Of a stretch of DNA of 53,714 nt, positions 17,387 through 25,374 are shown one piece after another. Under the pieces are notes generated by a model that saw nothing but the letters and a program-made list of their open reading frames with translations, ran no database searches and was not told where the DNA came from. Positions within the stretch are counted from its first letter, which is position 1, and each line of letters begins with the position of its first letter. The DNA comes from an uncultured Lachnospiraceae bacterium (GTDB lineage Bacteria > Bacillota > Clostridia > Lachnospirales > Lachnospiraceae): positions 1-53,714 of the forward strand of contig CAMBKU010000009.1 in the NCBI GenBank assembly GCA_945868305.1, written 5' to 3'. The position numbers were made by a program, and so were the translations under genes.

Positions 17387-17902
17387 ATGAGAAAAATTGT
17401 GGTTTACCAGAGTGGAACAGGATTTACCGCAAAATATGCGGGATGGATTGCAGAAGAATTAGGATGTGAGGCGAGAGAATATAAAAGTGTAAAGGCAAAT
17501 GACCTTTTAGGATTTGATATGGTCATCTATGGCGGTTGGATTATGGCGAATATGGTAGTCGGCTATGATAAAATCAAGGCGTTGAATTTGAAAAATGTAA
17601 TAGTATTTGGTGTGGGAATGAGTGTGCCGAGTGTGGAGACCGCAGAGAAAATAGCAAGTCAAAATCAGATTCCCTGTGACCGTTTCTTTTATTTTGAAGG
17701 AGGCTACAATCCGGATAAATTGGGTTTTGCAAAGAAAATGATGGTGAATATGATAAAAAAATCTATAGAAAAAAAGGAAGAAAAAACGGCAGAAGAACAG
17801 CATATGCTGGCATCCTTTGCAGGAGCGGATTATACAGATAGAGAAGCAACGAAAAAACTGATTGAAAAAGTATATGCGGAAGGTGGAAACGAATCAAAAT
17901 GA
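17387..17902 (+). CDS. Flavodoxin domain protein
   Basis: The 171-residue product begins 'MRKIVVYQSGTGFTAKYAGWI', where the SGTGFT.K loop binds the FMN phosphate. Later come 'DMVIYGGWIMANMV' and a Lys/Glu-rich C-terminal helix. It belongs to the flavodoxin-like group that also contains HemG-type protoporphyrinogen oxidases. It is probably an electron carrier or flavin oxidoreductase in the cytoplasm. It overlaps the following FMN-binding protein gene by 4 bp (ATGA), so the two proteins are likely made in step and may pass electrons between cytoplasm and cell surface. It is under the MarR regulator. Confidence 0.85.
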   Translation: MRKIVVYQSGTGFTAKYAGWIAEELGCEAREYKSVKANDLLGFDMVIYGGWIMANMVVGYDKIKALNLKNVIVFGVGMSVPSVETAEKIASQNQIPCDRFFYFEGGYNPDKLGFAKKMMVNMIKKSIEKKEEKTAEEQHMLASFAGADYTDREATKKLIEKVYAEGGNESK

Positions 17903-18306
17903 AAAAGAAAGTGAAAATAATACCGATTGTTATTGCCGCCATTTTGGTATTTATTGTAGTATTCGCGGCAGTTGTGTTTGGAGCTATGGGGCGGAAAAGC
18001 AAAGAAGCCTTGGACAAACAGGTGAATGTAAAAATAGATATGGAGCAGGTCGCAGACGGTACTTATAAGGGTAGCAGCGATGGAGGCATGGTAAAGGCAG
18101 AGGTAGAAGTCGAAGTAAAGGATCATAGGATTGTCAGAATCAATCTGATAAAGCATGAGTGTGGAAAAGGAAAACCAGCAGAAAGTATTTTAGATGAAAT
18201 GATGGAAAAGAATACTGATGAGGTAGAGGCGGTCAGTGGTGCAACTGTCTCAAGCAAAACTCTTAGAAATGCGGTGAATCAGGCACTTCAGAGTGGACTG
18301 GAATAG
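17899..18306 (+). CDS. Membrane-anchored FMN-binding domain protein
   Basis: This 135-residue protein has a Lys-rich N-terminus and one membrane helix (about 8-29), then an extracytoplasmic FMN_bind domain ('DGTYKGSSDGGMVKAEVEVEVKD' and 'VEAVSGATVSSKTLRNAV'). T116 in SGAT is the residue at which FMN is covalently attached in RnfG/NqrC-type proteins. It lacks the flavin-transferase and Rnf neighbours, so it acts as a small stand-alone surface flavoprotein, perhaps like those used in flavin-based extracellular electron transfer. It overlaps the flavodoxin gene by 4 bp. An ApbE-type flavin transferase, not in this window, would be needed for covalent loading. Confidence 0.88.
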   Translation: MKKKVKIIPIVIAAILVFIVVFAAVVFGAMGRKSKEALDKQVNVKIDMEQVADGTYKGSSDGGMVKAEVEVEVKDHRIVRINLIKHECGKGKPAESILDEMMEKNTDEVEAVSGATVSSKTLRNAVNQALQSGLE

Positions 18307-18317
18307 GAGAGAATGAT

Positions 18318-19385
18318 ATGAAAGTACTGCTATTTTGTGCGAAAGCATTTGAAACGATGGAATTTAGTGTATTTATTGATGTTATGGGGTGGGCAAGAGA
18401 AACCTTTGGAAATGATGTTTGTGTACATACCTGTGGTTTTGGGAAAACAGTGATAAGTACATTTGGAGTACCTGTTCAGATGGATGTCTTAATAGATGAA
18501 GTAAATGTAAGTGATTATGATGCGCTGGCAATTCCGGGAGGATTTCGCGAATTTGGGTTTAACGAAGAAGCATTTCATCCTAAGACATTAGAAATGATTC
18601 GTACATTTCATGAACAGAGAAAGCCAATTGCAACTGTATGTGTGGCAGCATTTGCTCTGGCTGAAAGTGGTATATTAAAGGGAAAAAAGGCAACCGTATA
18701 TCATCTTGATGGAGGAAAAACGCAGGAAGAACTTGCAAAGTATGAAGTGAAGGTGATAAATGAACCGGTTGTAGTTGATCAAAATATTATAACATCATCT
18801 TGTCCAAGAACTGCAGTTCATGTTGCATTTAAGTTGCTGGAAATGCTGATAGGCACAGAAAAAATGCAGAAAGTAAAGTATGCGATGGGGGGACTATGGG
18901 AAGAACAGGATGGGATTTCTACAATAGATTCTTTGTGCTTTACAAAAACAGATGGAAAGGACCCCGTTTTTGCTGAAATGTGCAGTAGGCTGGATGCTTT
19001 TCTGAATCAGAAAATTGGGGTTGAGAAACAACAGCAACAGTACAATAAGTATAATCAATGTGACGATATACATGATGTCATGATAGTATTTCATGATAAA
19101 GAGCCTGTAGGATGTGGGGCATATAAGCCTTTTGATGAAGAAACAGTTGAATTAAAGAGAATATATGTAGAGGGAGCGTTGCGAGGATTAGGAATAGGAA
19201 AAGAACTTGTTCGGAGATTAGAAGAAGACGCAAGAAGAGCAGGATTTCATTATGCTGTTTTGGAAACAGGAAGAAAATTGACCGGTGCAGTCAAATTGTA
19301 TCAAAAGATGGGATATGAGATAATTCCAAATTATGGTCAGTATGTGGATATGCCAGAATCAATATGCATGAGTAAGAAACTATAA
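18318..19385 (+). CDS. DJ-1/PfpI - GNAT acetyltransferase fusion protein
   Basis: The 355-residue protein joins two whole domains. Residues 1-190 form a DJ-1/PfpI fold with the conserved Glu (E16), 'ALAIPGGFREFGF' (69-81) and the nucleophile C108 in 'ATVCVAAFALAESGIL'. Residues about 206-355 form a GNAT domain with 'VELKRIYVEGALRGLGIGKELV' (acetyl-CoA loop at 289-297) and 'ILPNYGQY'-type C-terminus (here 'IIPNYGQYVDMPESICMSKKL'). Both parts look full length, with an intervening linker at about 191-205. DJ-1 proteins handle glyoxal adducts, proteases or chaperones; the GNAT substrate is unknown. It follows the FMN-binding gene by 11 bp, behind AGGAGAG, so it probably belongs to the MarR operon. 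Confidence 0.88.
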   Translation: MKVLLFCAKAFETMEFSVFIDVMGWARETFGNDVCVHTCGFGKTVISTFGVPVQMDVLIDEVNVSDYDALAIPGGFREFGFNEEAFHPKTLEMIRTFHEQRKPIATVCVAAFALAESGILKGKKATVYHLDGGKTQEELAKYEVKVINEPVVVDQNIITSSCPRTAVHVAFKLLEMLIGTEKMQKVKYAMGGLWEEQDGISTIDSLCFTKTDGKDPVFAEMCSRLDAFLNQKIGVEKQQQQYNKYNQCDDIHDVMIVFHDKEPVGCGAYKPFDEETVELKRIYVEGALRGLGIGKELVRRLEEDARRAGFHYAVLETGRKLTGAVKLYQKMGYEIIPNYGQYVDMPESICMSKKL

Positions 19386-19395
19386 AGGAGTATTT

Positions 19396-20247
19396 ATGGA
19401 AAAAAAGAAAAATGATATTTGGGCTATTATTACAATATTATGCATGTGTGTAACATCAATTACCGGAATCCTGTCCATGAATTTTGAATATGCGTATGAC
19501 TTTGTGAATCAATACGGACAGACAGTAAAGATTTTTGGTTATGGAATTTATGCAAATGACAGCTATTTTAAAGCTCCAATTTCTATAGGAACAGATTTTT
19601 GCATTCTGTTTGCATTGGTTCCATTATTTGTATATACTTATCTGTCTTATCGGAAAAATAGTAATGTAATCTCTGAGATAAAGTTGATTTCCGTGTATGC
19701 GGTCGCGCTTTATTATGGTGCCAGTATCGCCTTTGGTGTTACTTATAATCAGATTTTTCTGGTGTATGTGATTCTGTTCACCAGTTCCTTATTCGGAATG
19801 TTTTCCCATATCAGAAAGGTCAAAGTACAGCAGAAATTACTTGTCACAAAAGGATTAAGTGTATTTTTGATTTTAGCCGGAATTGCACTTATTGTAGCCT
19901 GGATGCCAGATATTATTTCTGCAATGATGACGGGGGAGACTCTTTCTTTGATTGGCGTATATACGACAGAAATCACATATGTTCTTGATATGGGAATTAT
20001 CAGTCCGATGTGTTTTGTATGCCTGTATCTGCTGAAAAAGAAAGAAGGGCTGGGAGTTATACTTTTGGCAGTATTACTGAAATTGTGCATTATCGTAGGA
20101 ATCATGATAATTCCACAGTCCATATGTCAGGTGCTTTCCGGTGTGGAAATTGCTCTGCCAGTACTTGTCACAAAAGGATTATCTTTTGTGGTTTTGGGAG
20201 GATTTGCACTATATTTTAATAGAAAATTGTATCGGGAACAGACATAG
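19396..20247 (+). CDS. Multi-pass membrane protein of unknown function
   Basis: The 283-residue protein has about seven or eight hydrophobic segments (about 9-29, 65-84, 97-117, 122-142, 150-172, 190-212, 218-240 and 255-275), connected by short loops. One loop after the first helix is longer (about 30-64: 'YAYDFVNQYGQTVKIFGYGIYANDSYF'), probably outside. I recognise no family motif and no signal peptide. It follows the DJ-1/GNAT gene by 10 bp behind AAAGGAG, so it is likely the last intact gene of the MarR-led operon. A transporter or sensor role cannot be decided. Confidence 0.75.
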   Translation: MEKKKNDIWAIITILCMCVTSITGILSMNFEYAYDFVNQYGQTVKIFGYGIYANDSYFKAPISIGTDFCILFALVPLFVYTYLSYRKNSNVISEIKLISVYAVALYYGASIAFGVTYNQIFLVYVILFTSSLFGMFSHIRKVKVQQKLLVTKGLSVFLILAGIALIVAWMPDIISAMMTGETLSLIGVYTTEITYVLDMGIISPMCFVCLYLLKKKEGLGVILLAVLLKLCIIVGIMIIPQSICQVLSGVEIALPVLVTKGLSFVVLGGFALYFNRKLYREQT

Positions 20248-20301
20248 GAAGAAAGGTGCAGGTAAATAGAAAGTGGGAGATATGGCTCCTGGTTTTTACT
20301 A

Positions 20302-20897
20302 TATGGATGAACTGTTAGAGAGAAAAGCATAAAATCTGATAGAGGGATTGTGTTTTATTGGATATCTGATTGTTGGGAGGAACAAAGAAATACACTGTTT
20401 TTTCTGCATGGATTAACCGCTGATCATACGATGTTTGAAAAGCAGGTGGAATACTTTGAAAAAGATTTTAATTTGATTTTATGGGATGCGCCGGAGCATG
20501 GGAAATCACGTCCATATACGCAGTTTTCCTATCCCAATGCAGTGGAAGATTTAAAATTGATTCTTGAAGAAAACAGTGTCAGGGAAGTTGTTATGATCGG
20601 ACAATCTCTGGGAGGTTATTTTGCTCAGGCATTTATCTTGCGTTATCCTGAGATGGTCAAGGGATTTATTGGAATTGGATATGCGGCTTTTTTGGAGGAT
20701 AACAGAGTATTCATATAAGCTGTCCGGTTCTCATAATATTGGGCGATCAGGATAAAACAGGTAAGGTAAAGCAGTATTGCAAAGCCTGGTCAGAAGCGAC
20801 AGGATATCCTTTACAAACAATAAAAAATGCGGCTCATAATGCCAATGTGGATAATTGGATAGAAGTTAATAGTGCCATTGAGAAATTTTTAAAATGA
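20302..20897 (+). pseudogene. Decayed alpha/beta hydrolase
   Basis: The longest intact piece (20350-20718) has an alpha/beta hydrolase start: the 'FFLHGLTADHTMF' oxyanion strand, 'LWDAPEHGKSRP' and the nucleophile elbow 'GQSLGGYFAQAF'. It stops at TAA 20716. The continuation 'CPVLIILGDQD...AAHNANVDNWIEVNSAIEKFLK' lies in another frame up to TGA 20897. Restoring one base near 20705 rejoins the frames. The elbow serine and the GDQD acid are only about 45 residues apart instead of the usual 100 or more, so the lid region seems deleted. A second frame change near 20320 separates an ATG at 20302 from the body. Three lesions make loss of function likely. Confidence 0.82.
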
Positions 20898-21227
20898 AGA
20901 CAGAGGTACTTCACTTGTTATTTCTGGACTAGCTGATGAAGCTTAAGAAGAAGCATGAAACTTTGCAGTGACAGTTATACAAGTCAGGAGTACAGGAGAC
21001 TATGCACTGGATAGGTGTGAGATGTATTTTGCGCAGCTAAGTTTTGTCATGAAAAAAGTTTTTTAAAAAATAGAAAATAGAACCTCCGTATTTTAGTGTA
21101 ATGATTGCGATGAAGATAGCAAGCAGAAAATATCCCATAAAAGCCCTCCTTTTTGGTTAATGACATATATCACCTTATATATTATATGCATTAAGGAAAG
21201 AATTTATGATTCATACTTTAAAATGAG
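20898..21227. other. Intergenic region between the pseudogene and the terminator at 21228
   Basis: Apart from the 33-codon minus-strand gene at 21037-21138 and its likely promoter, I see no coding frame, repeat or RNA structure here. The stretch 20898-21036 looks like degraded or non-functional sequence. Confidence 0.5.
21037..21138 (-). CDS. 33-residue single-pass membrane peptide
   Basis: A short frame on the minus strand begins at ATG (complement 21136-21138), with a near-perfect AAGGAGG ribosome site 6 bases upstream. It encodes MGYFLLAIFIAIITLKYGG followed by SIFYFLKNFFHDKT. The N-terminal two thirds form one hydrophobic helix and the tail is basic. A possible TATAAT (21181-21186, minus strand) lies about 40 bp upstream. 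The combination of strong ribosome site, helix and basic tail resembles small membrane regulators such as KdpF-like subunits, or type I toxins. No antitoxin RNA is evident, so the function is open. Confidence 0.6.
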   Translation of the reverse strand: MGYFLLAIFIAIITLKYGGSIFYFLKNFFHDKT

Positions 21228-21265
21228 GATACCCTATAGAAAAACAAACTATAGGGTATCTTTTT
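21228..21265 (+). terminator. Rho-independent terminator
   Basis: GATACCCTATAG (21228-21239) pairs perfectly with CTATAGGGTATC (21249-21260), followed by TTTTT. It ends the plus-strand unit and may also serve the convergent gene at 21324 on the minus strand. Confidence 0.88.
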
Positions 21266-21323
21266 GGTGTCATGCATCCGTAAGGAAACGTTTGGTGTAA
21301 AATTCTTCAGATACCGCTGATGG

Positions 21324-21935
21324 TCAGCGCATGATTTGAACTACAAAGGCTGTGGTTTGTGGAGGAATGCTTGCTGTGAGAAAGGATGCATGCTGGACAC
21401 TCACCAGAAGTCCGGGCACCAGCCTGGAAAAACTGATTTGTCTGCCGACAGAATCCAGAACAATAGTATTCGGGGATACATTAAAACGTATCATAGTGGA
21501 TGGATTCCCATCGCTCATAGTAAGGAAGTACTGGTTTCTGGAGTCAACATTAATAATTCTTCCAATAGTCACATTGCCGACTTCCGGCCGGCTTGCAATA
21601 CGAATTTGATAGGCCTGTGCCTGGGGTGGCATGCTTCTCGTCATATTAGAAGAGAAAGTGGCATGAACGACCATGCCAGTCTGCAATTCTTCGGGGGTAA
21701 TCATATTTCCGTTTTCATCCAGAAGGATGGTACGGCTGGAAACAATCAGAGTGACCAGCTTTTCTGGAGAATTACAACGTTGACATTCATTGTATGCAAT
21801 GGTTACATAGGCAATATCTCGGTCATAGGAAATATTCTGTATTACGGCATTGGAAACCCGGATGATATCCTGTACGGGAATTACGGTAACGCCCGCGACA
21901 GCATCCAGATTTTCGTTGTTTTCAAAGTTATCCAT
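21324..21935 (-). CDS. Protein of unknown function with an internally duplicated domain
   Basis: The 203-residue protein has no signal peptide or membrane helix. It consists of two related halves of about 75-85 residues. The first has '...ISYDRDIAYVTIAY...VSSRTILLDENGNMITPEELQTGMVV...TRSMPPQAQAYQIRIA'. The second has '...VDSRNQYFLTMSD...VSPNTIVLDSVGRQISFSRLVPGLLV...TASIPPQTTAFVVQIM'. The aligned pieces 'TI.LD..G..I...L..G..V' and 'S.PPQ..A....I' show a tandem duplication, probably of a small beta-barrel. A 'CQRC' pair occurs in the first half only. I do not recognise a named family. AGAGG lies upstream of the ATG. Confidence 0.78.
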   Translation of the reverse strand: MDNFENNENLDAVAGVTVIPVQDIIRVSNAVIQNISYDRDIAYVTIAYNECQRCNSPEKLVTLIVSSRTILLDENGNMITPEELQTGMVVHATFSSNMTRSMPPQAQAYQIRIASRPEVGNVTIGRIINVDSRNQYFLTMSDGNPSTMIRFNVSPNTIVLDSVGRQISFSRLVPGLLVSVQHASFLTASIPPQTTAFVVQIMR

Positions 21936-22096
21936 GAAAATCCTCTTTTTTCTTTCTTCCAGATATTATATGCAGTTTTCGTTATTCGGGACCTGGATTT
22001 GTAATAAGCAAAAAATGCAAAAGAAGGTAATATTGTAGTTTCTTTTGGGCAATGTTAAAATGATGATATATAAAGTAAAAAGGAGAATGAAAACTT

Positions 22097-22582
22097 ATGG
22101 AAATCAGGCAGGCAGAGCCGGGCGATATTGAGATGATAATAAAAATAGAAACCACTTGTTTTCCGGTGGCAGAAGCGGCAGATGAGGCAGCTTTTCGAAG
22201 CCGTTATGCAGTTTTCCCGGAAAACTTCTTTGTGGCAGAGGAGAATGGGATGGTTGTTGGCTTTATTAACGGTTGTACGACGGATAAGCCAGAACTTCCG
22301 GATATTTTATATGAGGATGCAGGTCTGCATAATGCAAATGGTGCCTATCAGACAGTGTTTGGATTGGATGTTCTGCCGGAATATCGAAGGAGAGGAGTTG
22401 CCGAAGCGCTTTTAAATCATCTGATTCAGGTTTCAAAAGAACGAAAAAAGAAGGGGATGGTTTTGACTTGTAAGGAGCATCTGATTCATTATTACGAAAA
22501 ATTCGGTTTTGTCTGCAGGGGAAAGTCTGCATCGGTTCATGGCGGAGCGGTCTGGAATGACATGGTGCTTATATTTGGATAA
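22097..22582 (+). CDS. GNAT family N-acetyltransferase (AANAT-like)
   Basis: The 161-residue protein has 'VFGLDVLPEYRRRGVAEALLNHLI' with the acetyl-CoA loop RRRGVA (about 98-103) and 'GMVLTCKEHLIHYYEKFGF'. The latter is characteristic of the GNAT branch related to arylalkylamine acetyltransferases and often found next to stress genes. Its substrate may be an amine but is not determined. A TTGGGC box and an AT-rich -10 region lie upstream. AAAGGAG precedes the ATG. It lies 26 bp before the RNase H gene. Confidence 0.87.
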   Translation: MEIRQAEPGDIEMIIKIETTCFPVAEAADEAAFRSRYAVFPENFFVAEENGMVVGFINGCTTDKPELPDILYEDAGLHNANGAYQTVFGLDVLPEYRRRGVAEALLNHLIQVSKERKKKGMVLTCKEHLIHYYEKFGFVCRGKSASVHGGAVWNDMVLIFG

Positions 22583-22608
22583 AAGAATATACGAAAAAGG
22601 AGAGCAGT

Positions 22609-23232
22609 ATGGCACAGAAATATTATGCGGTGCGGGTAGGAAAAAAAACCGGTATATATGATTCTTGGGAGAAATGCAAGGCTGTTGTGGAAGGTTATCC
22701 AGGGGCGCAGTATAAGAGTTTTAAAAGTCTGGAAGAAGCAAAAGAATTTTTGGGAGAAAAGAACGGTGAGGAGGAAGGGACAAAAGTTCCTGCAGATGAA
22801 ACTCTAGCTCTGGCAAATGTATATGCTTTTGTAGATGGTTCTTTTAATGCGGCAACAGGAACCTACGGTTATGGTGGTTTCCTTGTACATGATGGGAAGA
22901 GGGAAATTTTACAGGGAAGCGGAAATGAAAAGGAAATGGCATCTATGCGGAATGTTGCTGGGGAAATTTCTGGTAGTATGGCGGCAATGGCGAAGGCTGT
23001 GGAGCTAAAGTTAGAAGAACTTACGATTTATTATGATTATATGGGAATAGAGATGTGGGCAAGAGGTTTGTGGAAACGAAATAAGAAAGGCACAATGGCT
23101 TATTATGATTATGTTGTTTCTTTGAAGGGTAAGTTGAAAATTGAATTTGTTAAGGTGAAAGGGCATTCCGGTATAGAAGGAAATGAGGAAGCAGACCGGT
23201 TGGCAAAGGAAGCAGTTGGCATAAGAATGTAA
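22609..23232 (+). CDS. rnhA: Ribonuclease H1 with N-terminal viroplasmin domain
   Basis: The 207-residue protein combines an N-terminal viroplasmin/hybrid-binding domain (about 4-48, 'YYAVRVGKKTGIYDSWEKCK') with an RNase H domain (about 70-205). The catalytic acidic residues are visible: D76 ('FVDGSF'), E119 ('AGEISGS'), D143 ('YDYMGI') and D196 ('EEADRLA'), together with H186 ('GHSGIEGN'). It cleaves RNA in RNA:DNA hybrids, as in R-loops and primer removal. A linker of acidic residues (50-66) joins the two domains, as in eukaryotic-type RNases H1. AAAGGAGAG precedes the ATG. Confidence 0.95.
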   Translation: MAQKYYAVRVGKKTGIYDSWEKCKAVVEGYPGAQYKSFKSLEEAKEFLGEKNGEEEGTKVPADETLALANVYAFVDGSFNAATGTYGYGGFLVHDGKREILQGSGNEKEMASMRNVAGEISGSMAAMAKAVELKLEELTIYYDYMGIEMWARGLWKRNKKGTMAYYDYVVSLKGKLKIEFVKVKGHSGIEGNEEADRLAKEAVGIRM

Positions 23233-23320
23233 ATTTTTTGATGAAACAGGAGAAATAGACGAAAAAAAGAGTAAAAACATACGCGAAATAATAAAAAAAT
23301 GAAATGTATGTCCCTTTTAA

Positions 23321-23349
23321 TTGACTTATATAGTTAAAAGAGTTAAAAT
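23321..23349 (+). promoter_or_regulatory. Promoter for the chemoreceptor gene at 23402
   Basis: TTGACT (23321-23326) and TAAAAT (23344-23349) are separated by 17 bp and lie about 50 bp upstream of the ATG. A ribosome site (AAAGGGGCG) follows. Confidence 0.55.
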
Positions 23350-23401
23350 TATACTGTGCTAAAACTAAAATTTAGACAAAACATACAAAAGGGGCGATTT
23401 C

Positions 23402-25186
23402 ATGAAAAACTTAAAAGTAAAAACAAAATTAAATATTATTATTACACTGGTAATTATCCTGGTATTGGCGGCAAGTTTTGTCTCTATAAAAAATATGAAC
23501 CAGGTAAAAGATAAGGCGCTTGAAAGCATGGAAGCATCTATCCGGGAGAACTATGACTTGACAATAAAAGAACAGGTAGATGTGGTAATTTCGCTTCTGA
23601 CAGAAATTAATGAGGAATATGAAAATGGTACCTATACATTGGAAGAAGCCAAAAAGCTGGCAGCAGATGAGGTACGCGAGATGCGTTATGGTGACAATGG
23701 TTATTTCTGGATTGATGAGTCAGATGGAACCAATGTTGTACTTCTTGGCAGCGATACGGAGGGAACAAACCGTATGGAGACAAAGGACGCAGCAGGATAC
23801 CAGATGGTAAAGGAAATCATCCGTGTTGCAGTGGAAGATGGTGGCGGATATGCAGATTATGTATTTCCGAAAGAAGGGGAAACGGAGTCTTCTCCAAAAC
23901 GTTCTTACAGTGCGTATTTTGAACCGTTTGACTGGGTAGTAGGAACTGGAAATTATACGGATTATATTGATGATGAAATTGCAGTGAAGGATGCGGAATT
24001 TTCAGCATATGCAATGCAGAAGTCTTATGTATTGGTTGGTTCCTGTTTTATTATGCTGATTATAGTTGCTGTTTTGGTAATTATGATTGCAAGTGATATT
24101 ACAAAAGCATTAAAGAAAGTATCTGCGCATATTGAAGTGATAGCGGGAGGAAATTTTGCACAACCAATAGAAGCGACCTGTCTTTCAAGAAAAGACGATT
24201 TCGGGCAGTTGGCAGTTACAGTGGATAAAATGCGTACTTCTGTTCGGGAATTGCTTGCAAAGGTAAAAGATGAGTCTAAGAATATTGATGTAGTGGTAGA
24301 AAACATTGATAAAAATGTTACTGCTTTAAATGAGGAAATTGAGGATGTGTCGGCAACGACAGAGGAACTTGCAGCCAGCACGGAAGAAACGGCAGCTTCT
24401 GCAGAGCAGATTAATATGATGACGAAAGAAATTGAGGGAGCAGCAAAGAGTATTGCGGTACGTGCGCAGGACGGTGCAGAAGAGGCAGAGGAGATTCACA
24501 GACGTGCAAGGGAGACAAAGGAGAATACGGTTAAGAACCGCCAGATGATTTCAACGATGCTTCAGGAGATTCGCAGTAAATTGGAAAAGGCGCTGGAAGA
24601 TGCAAAGGTTGTTGATCAGATTGGGGTATTGGCAGAATCCATTTTGAATATTACAGGACAGACCAATCTCCTTGCACTCAATGCTTCGATTGAAGCGGCG
24701 AGAGCAGGGGAAGCGGGAAAAGGCTTTGCAGTTGTAGCAGATGAGATTCGTATGCTTGCAGAACAATCGAAGGAAGCAGTTGCTAATATTCAGGCAGTTA
24801 CGGATAACGTGAATCAGGCAGTAGGAAACCTGACGGCCGATTCCAATCGGCTTTTGGATTTCGTGGACACAGAGGTTGTTGACAGCTTTGAAAAATTTGA
24901 AGAAATGGCGGATGCTTATAATCTGGATGCTTCCAGAGTAAATGATCTGGTTGCAGATTTCAGTGCTACTTCGGAGGAACTGGTTGCTTCTATAAGCAGT
25001 ATCTTAGAAGCAATAGATGGAATCTCATCAGCGTCTAATGATGGAGCAATCGGTACGACTAATATTGCGCAGAAAACGGTTACGATTGCAGGCGGTTCCG
25101 CAGAGGTGTTGAAGAATGCAAAAGAGGCAGAGATATCTGCGGAGGAATTGAAAAAGAATGTGGGAAATTTTGTGATAGAAGAATAG
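23402..25186 (+). CDS. Methyl-accepting chemotaxis protein with single-Cache sensor
   Basis: The 594-residue receptor has TM1 (about 11-29), an extracellular single-Cache domain (about 40-195, with '[16 protein letters not shown]' and '[18 protein letters not shown]' typical of sCache_2), TM2 (about 208-231), HAMP (about 232-285) and a long signalling domain. The hairpin tip is '[18 protein letters not shown]' (about 418-435), and the following residues '[18 protein letters not shown]' are standard. sCache_2 sensors often bind small organic acids, but the ligand is unknown. It is unrelated in sensor type to the receptor at 5616-7550. It ends in a terminator just before the phosphate operon. 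Confidence 0.95.
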   Translation: MKNLKVKTKLNIIITLVIILVLAASFVSIKNMNQVKDKALESMEASIRENYDLTIKEQVDVVISLLTEINEEYENGTYTLEEAKKLAADEVREMRYGDNGYFWIDESDGTNVVLLGSDTEGTNRMETKDAAGYQMVKEIIRVAVEDGGGYADYVFPKEGETESSPKRSYSAYFEPFDWVVGTGNYTDYIDDEIAVKDAEFSAYAMQKSYVLVGSCFIMLIIVAVLVIMIASDITKALKKVSAHIEVIAGGNFAQPIEATCLSRKDDFGQLAVTVDKMRTSVRELLAKVKDESKNIDVVVENIDKNVTALNEEIEDVSATTEELAASTEETAASAEQINMMTKEIEGAAKSIAVRAQDGAEEAEEIHRRARETKENTVKNRQMISTMLQEIRSKLEKALEDAKVVDQIGVLAESILNITGQTNLLALNASIEAARAGEAGKGFAVVADEIRMLAEQSKEAVANIQAVTDNVNQAVGNLTADSNRLLDFVDTEVVDSFEKFEEMADAYNLDASRVNDLVADFSATSEELVASISSILEAIDGISSASNDGAIGTTNIAQKTVTIAGGSAEVLKNAKEAEISAEELKKNVGNFVIEE

Positions 25187-25221
25187 TAGAACAATACGGC
25201 TATAAGCATGTAAAACAAAAG

Positions 25222-25276
25222 AAAGTGCATTTTTGCTGAGAAGGGTGAGAAACTTCCGGTGAAAATGCACTTTTTG
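25222..25276 (+). terminator. Rho-independent terminator
   Basis: AAAGTGCATTTTT (25222-25234) pairs with AAAATGCACTTT (25262-25273), followed by further Ts. It separates the chemoreceptor from the pst operon. Confidence 0.75.
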
Positions 25277-25277
25277 T

Positions 25278-25343
25278 CTTACAAAGATTTTACATCAGTT
25301 TTACAAAAGGGAGATTTTACATTTTACATAGCACTAGTAGAAT
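25278..25343 (+). promoter_or_regulatory. Pho box and promoter of the pst operon
   Basis: TTTACA-like repeats begin at 25278 (CTTACA), 25289 and 25300, exactly 11 bp apart. Further copies begin at 25316 and 25323. A TAGAAT -10 box (25338-25343) lies 9 bp after the last copy and there is no good -35. This layout fits a promoter activated by PhoP dimers on direct repeats. Confidence 0.8.
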
Positions 25344-25374
25344 AAGCCTGTAAAACGAAATGGAGGAAAAAAAT

